Shown here piece by piece: positions 23,541 to 32,623 of a DNA stretch of 64,000 nt; positions within the stretch are counted from its first letter, which is position 1, and the number at the start of each line of letters is the position of its first letter. The notes under the pieces are model-generated. The model was not told the origin of the DNA. It made no database searches and was given only the letters and a program-made list of their open reading frames with translations. Source of the stretch: DASQFQ01 sp963811595 (GTDB taxonomy: Bacteria; Actinomycetota; Thermoleophilia; Solirubrobacterales; Solirubrobacteraceae); NCBI GenBank assembly GCA_963811595.1, contig CAWERW010000006.1:62001-126000 (forward strand), written 5' to 3'. A program made the position numbers and the translations under genes.

Positions 23541-26500
23541 GCCAGCGCGACCTCGGCCTCGGGCAGCCAGTCGCCCAGCGGGGCGGGCTCGCCGAGGTGG
23601 AAGCCCTGGGCGTGGTCGACGCCCATGCGGTGCAGCAGCGCCGCGGTCTCCGAGTCGCCGACGTGCTCCGCGACCGTGCGCTTGCCGAGGCCGCGGGCGA
23701 TGTCGACGACGGCCTGGATCACGAGCTGGTCCGTCGGATCGGCGGCCGAGTGGCGCACGAACTCGCCGTCGATCTTGAGGTAGTCGAACGGCAGGTGCTT
23801 GAGGTAGTAGAAGGAGCCGAAGCCGGCGCCGAAGTCGTCGAGCGCGAAGCGGCAGCCGAGGTCGGCGAGCCGGGCCGCGAAGTGCTGGGCGCGCGGGATG
23901 TTGGAGACCGCGATCGTCTCCGTGATCTCGAAGATGATCTGGCTCGGGCAGACCTCGCTGGTGCGCAGCTCGTGCTCGATCAGCTCGAGCAGCTCGGGAT
24001 CGCCGGCGGAGCGGCCGGAGATGTTGACCTCGACGACCAGCCGGCGGCCGCGGCGGAGCTCGGCGCCGACCATGCGGATCGCGCGCGCGACCACCCAGCG
24101 GTCGATCGCGGCCATCAGGTCGAAGCGCTCGGCGACGGGGAGGAAGGCGGACGGCCCGATCAGCTCGTCGTCGGCCCCGCGCATGCGCAGCAGCAGCTCG
24201 TACTGCGTCGCCTCGCCGGTCGCGAGGTCGATGATCGGCTGCGCGTGCAGCACGAAGCGGTCCTCGGCGAGCGCGTCGCGGATCATGTCCGCCCACGAGA
24301 TGCGCGCCTCGATCCGCGTCTCCGGCTGCTCGGGGCCGTCATAGGCGGCGAGCTGGTCGCGCCCGGCCTCCTTCGCGTCGTACATGGCGAGGTCGGCGTT
24401 GACGAGCACGTCCTCGCCCGTCATGGGCTGGCGCGAGTCGAACAGCGCGATGCCGAGGCTGGCGGTGACGGTGCGCGTGCGGCCGGTGGCGGTCGGCACC
24501 GCGAGCGTGCGCACCGCGTCGAGCACGGCGCCGGCGACCGCGTCGGCCTCCTCCGGGGTGGCCTCGGGCAGCAGGATCGCGAACTCGTCGCCGCCGAGCC
24601 GGGCGAGCACGTCGGACTCGCGCAGGCGGCTGCGCAGCGCGTGGGCGACGCGGACGATCAGCTCGTCGCCGGCCGAGTGCCCGAGCGTGTCGTTGATCGT
24701 CTTGAAGTGGTCGAGGTCGAGCACGATCGCCGCGCCCTTCGGTCCGTAGCGCTCGACGTAGGCGACGTGGCGCTCGAGCTCGCGCTCGAACGAGCGGCGG
24801 TTGAGCAGCCCGGTCAGCGGGTCGTGGTCGGCCATGTGGCGCAGCTCGGCCTCGTGGCGGCGGCTCTCGGTGATGTCCTGCATCTGGGAGAGGAAGTGGA
24901 GCGGCTTGCCGTCGGCGTCGCGCACGAGCGTCGAGTTGATCGCCACCCAGACCGCGCTGCCCGCGGCGTGCAGGTAGCGCCGCTCGGCGCGGTGGCTGGA
25001 GACCTCGCCCTCGAGCATCGCCCCGCGCGCCTCCCAGTCGGCCTTGAGGTCGTCAGGGTGCGTGATCGAGGCGACCGGCAGCCCTTCGAGCTGCTGCGGC
25101 GTGTAGCCCGTGATCTGGCACAGCGCGCGGTTGACGCGCAGGAAGCGGAAGTCGGGCGAGGTCAGCGCCATGCCGATCGGGGCCTCCTCGAAGGCGGAGC
25201 GGAAGCGCTCCTCGGCCTCGGCCAGCGCGGCCTGGGAGCGCATGCGCTCGGCGACGTCGCGGACGGTGGCGTGGCTCTCGACGATCTGGCGGGTCGCGGG
25301 GTCGCGCACGACGCGCAGGCGCGTCTCGACCCACACCGATCCGCTGCCGCGGCGCATGCGGTGGGTGACGGAGATCGGCGCCTCCTCGGAGCGGCCCGTG
25401 TCGCTCAGCACCGCGGCGACGCCCGCGGCGTCCTCCGGGTGGACGAGGTCGGTGAACGCGCGGCCGAGCAGCGCGTCCGGGTCGAGCCCGAGCAGGTCGC
25501 GGCAGGCCGGCGACGCGTAGCGCACGGCGCCGTCGGGCTCGAGCACGCAGATCAGGTCGGTGGAGGTCTCGGCGAGCACGCGCGAGCGCGCCTCCGCTTC
25601 GAGCCGCGCGAGCTCGGCGCGATCGCGCTCGGCGCGGCGGGCGGCGACGAGGCCGAGCGCGTGGCGCTCGCGCCGCATCGCCTGCGAGCCGACCACGCCG
25701 ATGAGGATCGTCAGCAGTCCGCCCACGAGCAGCGTGGCCAGCGCGAGCCCCTGGCGCGCGGCGGGCTGCTCGACCGCGAGCGTCCAGATGCGGTCGCCGA
25801 GCCGCACGCGGCGCTGGAGCGGGTGCGACAGCGTGACCGGCTCGTCGCCCTGCACGACCGCGACGCGGGTGTTCTTGGGCAGGTGCGCCGTCACGGCGGC
25901 GCGCACGCCCTGGACGGAGAACGTCGTCAGGAACGCGCCCGACACGCCGTCGCCCGCCGCCCGCACCGGGACGGCGACGGCGATGCTGCGCGGCGAGCCG
26001 CCGACGGCGGGGAGGATCTCGGTCGCGCGCGTCTCGCCCGAGCGGATCGCGCCCTCGAGCGCGGCGCGGCCCGCCGACTGCTCGACCGCCTGCCGCGTCG
26101 GGCTGCCCTCGCCGCGCGAGCTGGAGTAGATGATGCTGAAGCGCCCGGGGCGGCTCGGGGCGTCGTCCGCGCCGGAGCGCGCCGGCGCGCGGCCGCCGAT
26201 GCTGCGGGCGAGCGCGACCGAGGTCAGCGCGCGCTGGCGCAGCAGGCGCGCGGCGAGCGCGTCGAACTGCACGCGGCGCACGGACAGCGGGCCCTGCACC
26301 GTCGACGCCACGTCGGTGAGGCGGTCGATCGGCCCGACCGTCTCGTGGCGCATGTCGTTCTCGGCGATCGCGAGCAGGCGCTCCTGGCGCTGGTCGCGCT
26401 CGCGGTCGCCGTGGGCGACGGCGACGCAGGTGGCGAGCACGGTGGCGAGCGCGGCCGCCGCGAGCAGCAGCGACTGGCGCGGCGCGCTGAGGCGCATGTC

Positions 26501-26794
26501 GCGCGTCCACGAGCCGAGCGACTCCGGGCTGGCGGCCAGCGCGACGAGCGCGGTTCCGGCCACGATCAGCCACAGCGCGAGCGCGGGGCTGATGGAAGGC
26601 CAGGCCTGCGCGACGTCGCGCAGGAGCGGCATCGTCGAGGCGCCGCCCAGCAGGACGGCGACGCCGAAGGCGGCCGTCAGTGCCCCGGCTGTGGACAGAG
26701 CTATCCGTTCGAGGCCGGCCCAGCCTGACGGGTCAAGACGAGTCCTTTCGTCCACAGGGGTCTCATCGGCGCGCGCGCGGGGCGCTCGATACAA
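23537..26794 (-). CDS. Membrane sensor with PAS-PAS-GGDEF-EAL domains
   Basis: This ~1085-residue protein makes and/or breaks cyclic di-GMP. It has about three N-terminal membrane segments, an extracytoplasmic sensing domain (about residues 135-335), another membrane segment, and two PAS domains (about 400-650). The GGDEF active site is intact (RLGGDEFAILL), with DLDHFKTINDTLGHSAGDEL. The EAL domain has ELLLRM in place of EAL-R, NISGRSAGDP, DDFGAGFGSF and YLKIDGEFV, so hydrolysis remains plausible. The TTG at 26794 lies 10 nt after the galT stop; an in-frame GTG at 26755 is an alternative start. Confidence 0.92.
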   Translation of the reverse strand: MYRAPRARADETPVDERTRLDPSGWAGLERIALSTAGALTAAFGVAVLLGGASTMPLLRDVAQAWPSISPALALWLIVAGTALVALAASPESLGSWTRDMRLSAPRQSLLLAAAALATVLATCVAVAHGDRERDQRQERLLAIAENDMRHETVGPIDRLTDVASTVQGPLSVRRVQFDALAARLLRQRALTSVALARSIGGRAPARSGADDAPSRPGRFSIIYSSSRGEGSPTRQAVEQSAGRAALEGAIRSGETRATEILPAVGGSPRSIAVAVPVRAAGDGVSGAFLTTFSVQGVRAAVTAHLPKNTRVAVVQGDEPVTLSHPLQRRVRLGDRIWTLAVEQPAARQGLALATLLVGGLLTILIGVVGSQAMRRERHALGLVAARRAERDRAELARLEAEARSRVLAETSTDLICVLEPDGAVRYASPACRDLLGLDPDALLGRAFTDLVHPEDAAGVAAVLSDTGRSEEAPISVTHRMRRGSGSVWVETRLRVVRDPATRQIVESHATVRDVAERMRSQAALAEAEERFRSAFEEAPIGMALTSPDFRFLRVNRALCQITGYTPQQLEGLPVASITHPDDLKADWEARGAMLEGEVSSHRAERRYLHAAGSAVWVAINSTLVRDADGKPLHFLSQMQDITESRRHEAELRHMADHDPLTGLLNRRSFERELERHVAYVERYGPKGAAIVLDLDHFKTINDTLGHSAGDELIVRVAHALRSRLRESDVLARLGGDEFAILLPEATPEEADAVAGAVLDAVRTLAVPTATGRTRTVTASLGIALFDSRQPMTGEDVLVNADLAMYDAKEAGRDQLAAYDGPEQPETRIEARISWADMIRDALAEDRFVLHAQPIIDLATGEATQYELLLRMRGADDELIGPSAFLPVAERFDLMAAIDRWVVARAIRMVGAELRRGRRLVVEVNISGRSAGDPELLELIEHELRTSEVCPSQIIFEITETIAVSNIPRAQHFAARLADLGCRFALDDFGAGFGSFYYLKHLPFDYLKIDGEFVRHSAADPTDQLVIQAVVDIARGLGKRTVAEHVGDSETAALLHRMGVDHAQGFHLGEPAPLGDWLPEAEVALA

Positions 26795-26804
26795 CGGTTG
26801 TCCG

Positions 26805-27791
26805 CTACGCGTCGCGAAGCTCTTGCGCCGCCACCTCGGGCGCGACCACGCAGAGGTGGGTGCCGGCCCCGAGCTCGAGCCCGGCGAGGTGGGTCAGGCG
26901 CGGCAGGATGTCGATCCGCCAGCAGAACGTGTCGGCCCCGCGCGGCGCCGTGCGGATCCACAGGTTCAGCGGCGGCGAGGCGCCGAGCCGGCGCCGCAGC
27001 CGCAGCAGCGCGTCGTGCAGCAGCGCGGCGCCCGTCGGCCCGTCGTCCTCGAAGCGCGCCCGCGTGCGGCGCGGGACGAGCATCATCTGGAACGGCAGGC
27101 GCGACGCGTAGGGGGCGAGCAGCACCGCCTCGTCGTCGATCGCGATCACGCGGTCGCGCATCCGCACCTCCTCCTGCAGCAGGTCGGCGAGCAGGTTGCC
27201 GCCCATCGTGCGCGTCGCGTAGGCGGTGAAGCGCTCGCGCTCGCGGGCCACGCCGGCGGGGACGAACGGCAGCGCGTACAGCTGGGCATGCGTGTGCGGC
27301 AGCGAGGCGCCGCCCTCGCGGCGCTCGTTCACCAGCAGGTGCACGAACGACGCCTCCGGGTGCGCGCGCATGCGCGTGCGCCACGCCTCGACGGTGGTCG
27401 CCATCTGCCCGCCGTCGAGGTCGGCGAGCGTCGTCACCGGGACGGGGGCGTTGACGATCACCTCCTGCACGCCGGCGGCCGGCTGGGCGGTGAAGAGGTC
27501 GGGATTGGGGTGCGGCGCGGGCGTCTCGGCGTCCGGGCTGACGGCCGGGAAGAGGTTCGGCACCGAGCGCACGAGCCAGCCCGGGGTGTCGGGCTCGCCG
27601 CCGTCCGGGCGCAGCGCCCACACCTCCGGCGGGGTGCGGTCCTCGTGGCCCTCGAGGAACGGGTCCTTCTCGGGGTCGACCGGGTCGGCCGGCTCGGCCG
27701 TGAAGCCGCCGCCGGGGCGCGAGGCGCGGCCGGCGGCGATGATCGACTTCAGCCCCGTCAGCGGGTCGACGCGCAGCTCGTTCACAGCCAT
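26805..27791 (-). CDS. Galactose-1-phosphate uridylyltransferase-like protein
   Basis: The 328-residue protein has the HIT-fold of GalT: the active-site motif SLPHTHAQLYALPFVP contains H-x-H-x-Q, and PPLNLWIRTAP and FCWRIDILPRLT match the C-terminal half. The N-terminus (MAVNELRVDPLTGLKSIIA) fits actinobacterial GalT-like nucleotidyltransferases. It would move a nucleotidyl group between sugar phosphates; galactose is the family default but no galK or galE is near. Its ATG overlaps the stop of the GNAT gene (ATGGCTGTGA), so the two are coupled. Confidence 0.85.
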   Translation of the reverse strand: MAVNELRVDPLTGLKSIIAAGRASRPGGGFTAEPADPVDPEKDPFLEGHEDRTPPEVWALRPDGGEPDTPGWLVRSVPNLFPAVSPDAETPAPHPNPDLFTAQPAAGVQEVIVNAPVPVTTLADLDGGQMATTVEAWRTRMRAHPEASFVHLLVNERREGGASLPHTHAQLYALPFVPAGVARERERFTAYATRTMGGNLLADLLQEEVRMRDRVIAIDDEAVLLAPYASRLPFQMMLVPRRTRARFEDDGPTGAALLHDALLRLRRRLGASPPLNLWIRTAPRGADTFCWRIDILPRLTHLAGLELGAGTHLCVVAPEVAAQELRDA

Positions 27792-28210
27792 TTCTCCATG
27801 CCGAGGTGCTCGATGCCCTCCTCGTCGAAGGGCTCGCCGTAACGGGCGTAGCCGGCCCGCTCGTAGAGCCCCAGCGCGCCGGTCTGCGCGTGCATGCCGA
27901 CGCGGGAGGCGCCCGCGGCGCGCGCCTCGGCCTCGGCGGCCGCGAGCAGCGCCGCGCCGACGCCGCGCCCGCGGGCGCTCGCGCGCACGCACAGGCGGCC
28001 GAACTTCGCCGTGCCGCCCGGCTCGATCAGCACCCGGCACGTCCCCACGACGCCGTCGTCGACGGCGACGAGGTGCAGCGCCTCGCCGTCGCGGCCGTCG
28101 CGGTCGAGCTCGATCGTGACGCCCTGCTCGCCGCAGAAGACCTCCTCGCGCAGCGCGAGGGCGACGGCGAGCTCGCGCTTGTCGCGGGGCCGGCGGACCT
28201 CGATCGCCAT
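27782..28210 (-). CDS. GNAT-family N-acetyltransferase
   Basis: The 142-residue protein shows the acetyl-CoA loop in RLCVRASARGRGVGAALLAAA (R-x-x-G-x-G/A) and the ElaA/Rv2867-like sequence LREEVFCGEQGVTIELDRDG at the N-terminus, with GLYERAGYARYGEPFDEEGI near the end. It transfers an acetyl group to an amine; the substrate is unknown. Its ATG shares a base with the stop of the upstream thioredoxin-like gene (TGATG), and its end overlaps galT by 10 bp, so the block is one operon. Confidence 0.88.
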   Translation of the reverse strand: MAIEVRRPRDKRELAVALALREEVFCGEQGVTIELDRDGRDGEALHLVAVDDGVVGTCRVLIEPGGTAKFGRLCVRASARGRGVGAALLAAAEAEARAAGASRVGMHAQTGALGLYERAGYARYGEPFDEEGIEHLGMEKWL

Positions 28211-28800
28211 CAGGACAGGTAGCGGGTCATGTCGTCGACGAGGTCGGACTCGCGCCGGTAGCCGCCCTGGTGCACGTAGGTGAGCTTGCCGCGGCGGTCG
28301 AAGAAGATCGTGATCGGGTAGTTCGCCGGCGCCTTGATCGTCTTCGCGATGTCCTCGTCGGGGTCGAGGTAGGACGGGAACGGCAGCGGCGTGGCGCGCA
28401 GGAAGCGGCGCGCGGGATCGGTCGAGTCGCCGGAGTTGAGCCCGAGGAACGCGACCTCCTTGCCCTGGACCGTCGCCTGCCGCTGGAAGTAGGGGAACTC
28501 GGTCCGGCAGGGACCGCACCACGAGGCCCACTTGTTGACCACGACGGGGTGGCCCTCGAGCTCCGCGAGCCGCTTGCGGAACGCCTTCGGGCCGCCGGGC
28601 AGCAGCTGGCTGGACTGCTCGTGCAGCGAGGCCAGCGGCGCAGGCGCACCGGCGAGTTCGCGTTGCGCCTCGCCGAGGTCGAAGCGCTCCTTGGACGCGT
28701 CCGCGCCGTTGTCTCCGCCTGCCTGTGTCAGGCCGACGACGAGGACCGCCGCGAGGGCGAGACCGGCGAGAATGGCCGCAAACCGTCGCATCGGCTCCAT
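28210..28800 (-). CDS. TlpA/ResA-like thiol-disulphide oxidoreductase
   Basis: The 196-residue protein has an N-terminal membrane anchor or signal (FAAILAGLALAAVLVVGLT) and a thioredoxin domain with the redox motif WASWCGPCRTEFPYF. The cis-Pro region is NYPITIFFDRRGKL. Such proteins work outside the membrane, for example reducing apocytochrome c for haem attachment, which would fit the ccm genes encoded further downstream, but that link is inference. Two starts are possible, ATG 28800 and ATG 28791; the second (MRRFAAILAG) gives a more typical signal. Confidence 0.88.
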   Translation of the reverse strand: MEPMRRFAAILAGLALAAVLVVGLTQAGGDNGADASKERFDLGEAQRELAGAPAPLASLHEQSSQLLPGGPKAFRKRLAELEGHPVVVNKWASWCGPCRTEFPYFQRQATVQGKEVAFLGLNSGDSTDPARRFLRATPLPFPSYLDPDEDIAKTIKAPANYPITIFFDRRGKLTYVHQGGYRRESDLVDDMTRYLS

Positions 28801-28905
28801 ACGGTGGCAGATCGGTCGTCGGCGTCGCGGGACTCTGCTTCAATATGCGTTGCTTCCCGGGCAGGCGCTCCAGACGACGCCTCCCCATTGCGGTCCGGGT
28901 TGCTC

Positions 28906-28933
28906 GAAGCCGTGCGGAGGACCACACGGCTTC
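28906..28933 (+). promoter_or_regulatory. Hairpin in the leader of the helicase gene
   Basis: A perfect 9-bp stem (GAAGCCGTG/CACGGCTTC) holds a 10-nt loop containing GGAGG. It ends 27 nt before the ATG at 28961. The region 28801-28960 otherwise holds only this structure and the promoters of the two divergent genes, which I could not place with confidence. Confidence 0.4.
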
Positions 28934-28960
28934 CCCCTACGTCACATCTGTCGAGCCTTC

Positions 28961-31849
28961 ATGGCTGAGCCTGAGACAGCGACCCTCGCGGTCGCACCCC
29001 TTCCATCTTCCGACGATCTCGAGCGGGCGGGCGCGTTCGCCCGCGAGCCGTTCCTGCTCGAGGGCGAGGACGCCGAGACCACGCTCGCCCCGGGCACGCC
29101 GCGCCGGCGCGCGCTCGACTCCGCGCTGGCCGAGCTCGACGAGGGCGCGAAGGTCCCCTCCACGCGCTGGCGCCGCCGCTGGTCGCTGCTGCTCGGCCTC
29201 GAGCGCGTGCTGTCCGAGGACGAGCCCGCGCTCGTCGACGGGACGGTGCTCTCCGCCCACCAGGTCGACGCGCTCTCGGGCACGCTGACCGCGCTGCTGG
29301 CCGAGGCCCAGCGCAACGGCAACGGGCGCGCGAACGGAGCCGTCGCCGACGAGCCGGTCGAGCTCGCGCCCGCCGGCCTCCCGGGCGAGGAGGAGCTGCC
29401 CGACGAGCTGCGCGACGATGACGAGGACGTCGACGAGGATCCGGTGGACTGGTCCGACGTCGACGAGGAGGTCGTCGAGGACGTCGACGACCCCAACGCC
29501 GCCAAGCGCTTCTGGTTCGAGCACGCCACCGGCGCCGGCAAGACGGTCGCCGCGCTCGGCTTCGTCGAGGCCTCGCGCACCGGCGGCATCCTGATCCTCA
29601 CCCACCGACGCAACCTCGTCGACCAGTTCCACGGCGAGCTGCGCGACCGCGGCTACGCGAAGCGGATCTCGCCCGCGCTGCTCGGCGACAAGGACCCGGG
29701 CACCGGCCCGGTGACGGTCGAGACCTACCAGTGGTTCGTCCGCAACGCGGGCAAGATCTCCGACGCCTACACGATCGTCATCTGCGACGAGGCGCACACC
29801 GCGCTGGGCGAGAAGACGTCGGCGTCGATCCGCGCCTGGACCGGCCCGGTGTTCGTCGGCATGACCGCCACGGGCGCGCTGATCGCCCGCCACGTCACGG
29901 ACCTCTTCCCGACGCAGACCTCGCGCTTCGACCTCGCGCAGGCCGCGCGCCGCGGCGTCATCGCGCCGCTGCGCTGCGTGCGGATCCCGCCCGGGCCGGG
30001 GGTGCGCACGATCGCCAAGGTGCCGCTGCGCCGCGGCGAGGTCGACACCGAGTTCGACCAGGAGATGCTGGCCGAGCTGCTGGACCAGCTGCCGTTCAAC
30101 CTCGCGGTCGCCGACCTCTACAAGACGCGCTTCAACGGCGTCCCGGGCGTCGTCTACTCGGCCGGCGTGCGCCACGCCTACAACGTCGCCGAGGCGTTCC
30201 GCGACGTCGGGCTGAAGGCCCAGGCCGTCTCCGGCGAGACCAAGAAGCGCGACCTGGCGCGGATCCTCGCCGCCTACGAGCGCGGTGACATCGACGTGCT
30301 CGTCAACGCGCAGCTGCTCGCGGAGGGGTGGAACTCACCGCGCGCCACGGTCTGCATGCACCTCGCCCCGACCGCCTCGAAGCGCATCTACCAGCAGCGG
30401 GTCGGCCGCGTGACGCGCCGCCAGCCGGGCAAGGAGGCGGGCATCGTCGTGGACTTCGTCCACCCCGCGACCAAGCACGACGACCCGGTGGTGACGCTGC
30501 ACTCGCTGCTCGACCGCGACGTCTACCGCGGCGGCGCGATCGTCGTCGGCCCGGTGCGCCGCGGGCGCGGCCGGCGGCTGCGCGTCGAGCGCCGCGTCGT
30601 GCCGGTCACGGCCGACGAGAACCGGCGGATCGAGGTCTTCGAGCGCGAGCTGTGGCGGATCGCCGTCGAGCACCTCGACTACGGCGAGCAGGTCCAGTGG
30701 GCCGCGCTGGCGGGCGCGCGGGTCGCACCGGCCGGCTGGCGCCGCGCGCGGGCGATGCTGCACTTCGACGAGGGCGGCGAGCTCAAGCGCGCCTTCCTGC
30801 TGACCGCGGTCGACCGCAACAAGAACCCGCAGCTGCGGATCCGTGCGCTGCAGGAGATCGCCGCGGCGCGCGACGCGGAGGCCTTCGACCGCGCGATCGA
30901 GATGGTCGCCGCCTGGCCGCGCGAGGAGAAGCGCGAGGGCGTCAAGGTCGTGCTGCAGGCGCTGGCCGAGAAGAAGATCGGCCGCCGCGACCAGGCCAAC
31001 AACTGGATCTGGGCGTGCGCGGAGATGACGCGCGAGGTCCACGAGGAGTACGCGGTCCAGCGCTGGCCGGAGACGAAGCGCCTGCTCGGGCTGCTGGTCA
31101 ACTCGTCCGGCGGCGCCCACGCCCGCAACGCGCGCCGGCTGGTCCACGCGGCGCGGCAGCAGGACCGGCGGCTCGCGGCGGCGCTGCTGGCGGCGGCGCT
31201 GCCCCACACCGCGGAGGCGGGCGAGGTCATCAACGGCGCCCGCACGCGGATGTCGCGCAAGCCGGCGGCGCTGGCGCGCGAGCTGCTGCGCAACTTCCCG
31301 AAGGGCAAGGGCCGGCGCGGGCAGCGGCGGCGCAAGAAGGGCAAGGGCGGCGAGAGCCAGATCCCGGCCGAGGTCATGGTGAACGGGGACGGCGTCGAGA
31401 CGCCGGCCGAGGACGCGCCGAAGCGGCGATCGAATCGCCGGCGGTCGGCGAAGCGCGACGCCGATCCGGACCGCGACGCCGTCGTGGCGGAGGCGCCGGC
31501 GAGCGAGCCCGCAGCCGAGGCCGAGGCCGAGGAGAAGCCCAAGCCGAAGCGCGCGCCGCGCAGGCGGGTGCCGAAGGCCGCAGCTGCCGCGGAGGCTCCC
31601 GCGACCGACGCGCCCAGCGCCGACACGTCCTCCGCGCCCGCCGCAAAGCCCAAGCGCGCTCCGCGCAAGCGCGCGGCGAAGCCGGCCGCCGACGCCCCCG
31701 CCGCGGGGGCGAAGCCCAAGCGGGCCGCGCCGCGCAAGCGCGCCGCGAAGCCGAAGGCCGCGGACAACGGCGTCCCGACGCCGCTGGAGCGCGCCTCCGA
31801 GCGCGTGCGCGAGGCCGTCCAGGCCAACCGGCCGGACGAAGCGGCCTGA
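28961..31849 (+). CDS. DEAH-box superfamily 2 helicase with acidic insert and basic tail
   Basis: About 962 residues. Residues 1-140 are a unique region; 145-175 are very acidic (DDDEDVDEDP, DVDEEVVEDVDD). The helicase core has motif I ATGAGKTVAAL, II ICDEAHT, III MTATG, and VI IYQQRVGRVTRRQPGK, with LLAEGWNSP before it, as in SSL2/type-III-restriction-like helicases. A ~280-residue helical domain follows (about 540-790). The last ~170 residues are Ala/Lys/Pro-rich repeats (KPKRAPRKRAAKP), like histone H1. It should bind nucleic acid and use ATP. No nuclease or methylase is adjacent. The ATG at 28961 is the first after the leader hairpin. Confidence 0.85.
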   Translation: MAEPETATLAVAPLPSSDDLERAGAFAREPFLLEGEDAETTLAPGTPRRRALDSALAELDEGAKVPSTRWRRRWSLLLGLERVLSEDEPALVDGTVLSAHQVDALSGTLTALLAEAQRNGNGRANGAVADEPVELAPAGLPGEEELPDELRDDDEDVDEDPVDWSDVDEEVVEDVDDPNAAKRFWFEHATGAGKTVAALGFVEASRTGGILILTHRRNLVDQFHGELRDRGYAKRISPALLGDKDPGTGPVTVETYQWFVRNAGKISDAYTIVICDEAHTALGEKTSASIRAWTGPVFVGMTATGALIARHVTDLFPTQTSRFDLAQAARRGVIAPLRCVRIPPGPGVRTIAKVPLRRGEVDTEFDQEMLAELLDQLPFNLAVADLYKTRFNGVPGVVYSAGVRHAYNVAEAFRDVGLKAQAVSGETKKRDLARILAAYERGDIDVLVNAQLLAEGWNSPRATVCMHLAPTASKRIYQQRVGRVTRRQPGKEAGIVVDFVHPATKHDDPVVTLHSLLDRDVYRGGAIVVGPVRRGRGRRLRVERRVVPVTADENRRIEVFERELWRIAVEHLDYGEQVQWAALAGARVAPAGWRRARAMLHFDEGGELKRAFLLTAVDRNKNPQLRIRALQEIAAARDAEAFDRAIEMVAAWPREEKREGVKVVLQALAEKKIGRRDQANNWIWACAEMTREVHEEYAVQRWPETKRLLGLLVNSSGGAHARNARRLVHAARQQDRRLAAALLAAALPHTAEAGEVINGARTRMSRKPAALARELLRNFPKGKGRRGQRRRKKGKGGESQIPAEVMVNGDGVETPAEDAPKRRSNRRRSAKRDADPDRDAVVAEAPASEPAAEAEAEEKPKPKRAPRRRVPKAAAAAEAPATDAPSADTSSAPAAKPKRAPRKRAAKPAADAPAAGAKPKRAAPRKRAAKPKAADNGVPTPLERASERVREAVQANRPDEAA

Positions 31850-31968
31850 GATGGTCGGTTCCACGACCCCCGTACCCGTCTGCACGCGTCCCGCGGCGCA
31901 GGTCGTGCACCGCCCTGCATCCACGGGCCACGCACATCCGGGCACGGCGGCCGCGAAACCGACCATCT
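31849..31968. terminator. Long-range inverted repeat between convergent helicase and birA stops
   Basis: AGATGGTCGGTT (31849-31860) and its perfect complement (31957-31968) bracket 96 nt, running from the helicase TGA to the birA TAG. Inside, CACGACC and GGTCGTG form a second 7-bp pairing. It reads as a bidirectional terminator or a small structured RNA; a MITE-like relic is another option. Confidence 0.45.
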
Positions 31969-32623
31969 AGCGGCCCAGATGCACCTCGCCCGCTGACAGC
32001 ACGGTCTCGCCGCCGTCGGCCAGCCGCACCCGCAGCCCGCCGTCGTCGCCGATGCCGTCGCCGACGCCGCTGCCTCCCTCCCAGCGCAGCTCGGCGCCCA
32101 GCAGCGCGTCGCGCTCGCGCAGCGCCCGCAGCGTCTCGGCGGGCGGCTCGCCCAGCCGCAGCTCGAGCGCGGCGAGCAGCTCGGCCAGGACCGCCTCGAC
32201 GTCCGGACGCCCCAGCGCGATCGCGCCGACCCCCTCCGGCGCGGCGGCGACGTTGACGCCGATCCCGACCACCGCCCAGCCGTCGCCGGGGCGGCCTTCC
32301 ACGAGCACGCCCGCGACCTTGCCGCCGTCCAGCAGCACGTCGTTGGGCCACTTCACGCGCGCGGCGGCGCCCGCGACGTCGGCGACCGCCAGCCCGGCCC
32401 GCAGCGACAGCAGCGGATCGAGCTCGCGCACGATCAGCGAGCACAGCAGGGCGGTCCCCTCCGGCGCTTCCCAGGTCCGGCCCTGGCGGCCGCGGCCCGC
32501 GGTCTGGGCGCCGGCGGTCACGAGCGTGCCGTGCGGCGCTCCGGCCGCGGCGAGCTCGCGCGCGCGGCGGTTCGTCGAGTCGATCTCGCGCACGTGCAGC
32601 CGCGGGCGGCCGAGGCGGCTCAC
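31967..32623 (-). CDS. birA: Biotin-protein ligase (short form, no HTH)
   Basis: The 218-residue enzyme attaches biotin to carboxylase carrier proteins via biotinyl-AMP. The signature loop is QTAGRGRQGRTWEAPEG; KWPNDVLLDGGKVAGVLVEG and GIGVNVAAAP follow in order, and a small C-terminal SH3-like domain ends the protein. There is no DNA-binding domain, so it is a pure ligase rather than the BirA repressor type. The GTG start overlaps the stop of the SAM hydrolase gene as GTGAGC. It is the last gene of the long tetrapyrrole operon. Confidence 0.93.
   Translation of the reverse strand: MSRLGRPRLHVREIDSTNRRARELAAAGAPHGTLVTAGAQTAGRGRQGRTWEAPEGTALLCSLIVRELDPLLSLRAGLAVADVAGAAARVKWPNDVLLDGGKVAGVLVEGRPGDGWAVVGIGVNVAAAPEGVGAIALGRPDVEAVLAELLAALELRLGEPPAETLRALRERDALLGAELRWEGGSGVGDGIGDDGGLRVRLADGGETVLSAGEVHLGR

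Noticed and set aside
31480..31800. DNA repeats coding for KPKRAPRKRAAKP, considered as a tandem repeat or CRISPR-like array.
   Set aside because: The units are irregular in length and sequence and stay in frame; they are protein-level low complexity in the helicase tail.
28961..31849. Calling the helicase part of a restriction or other defence system.
   Set aside because: No nuclease, methylase or other defence gene is adjacent; the neighbours are ordinary housekeeping genes.
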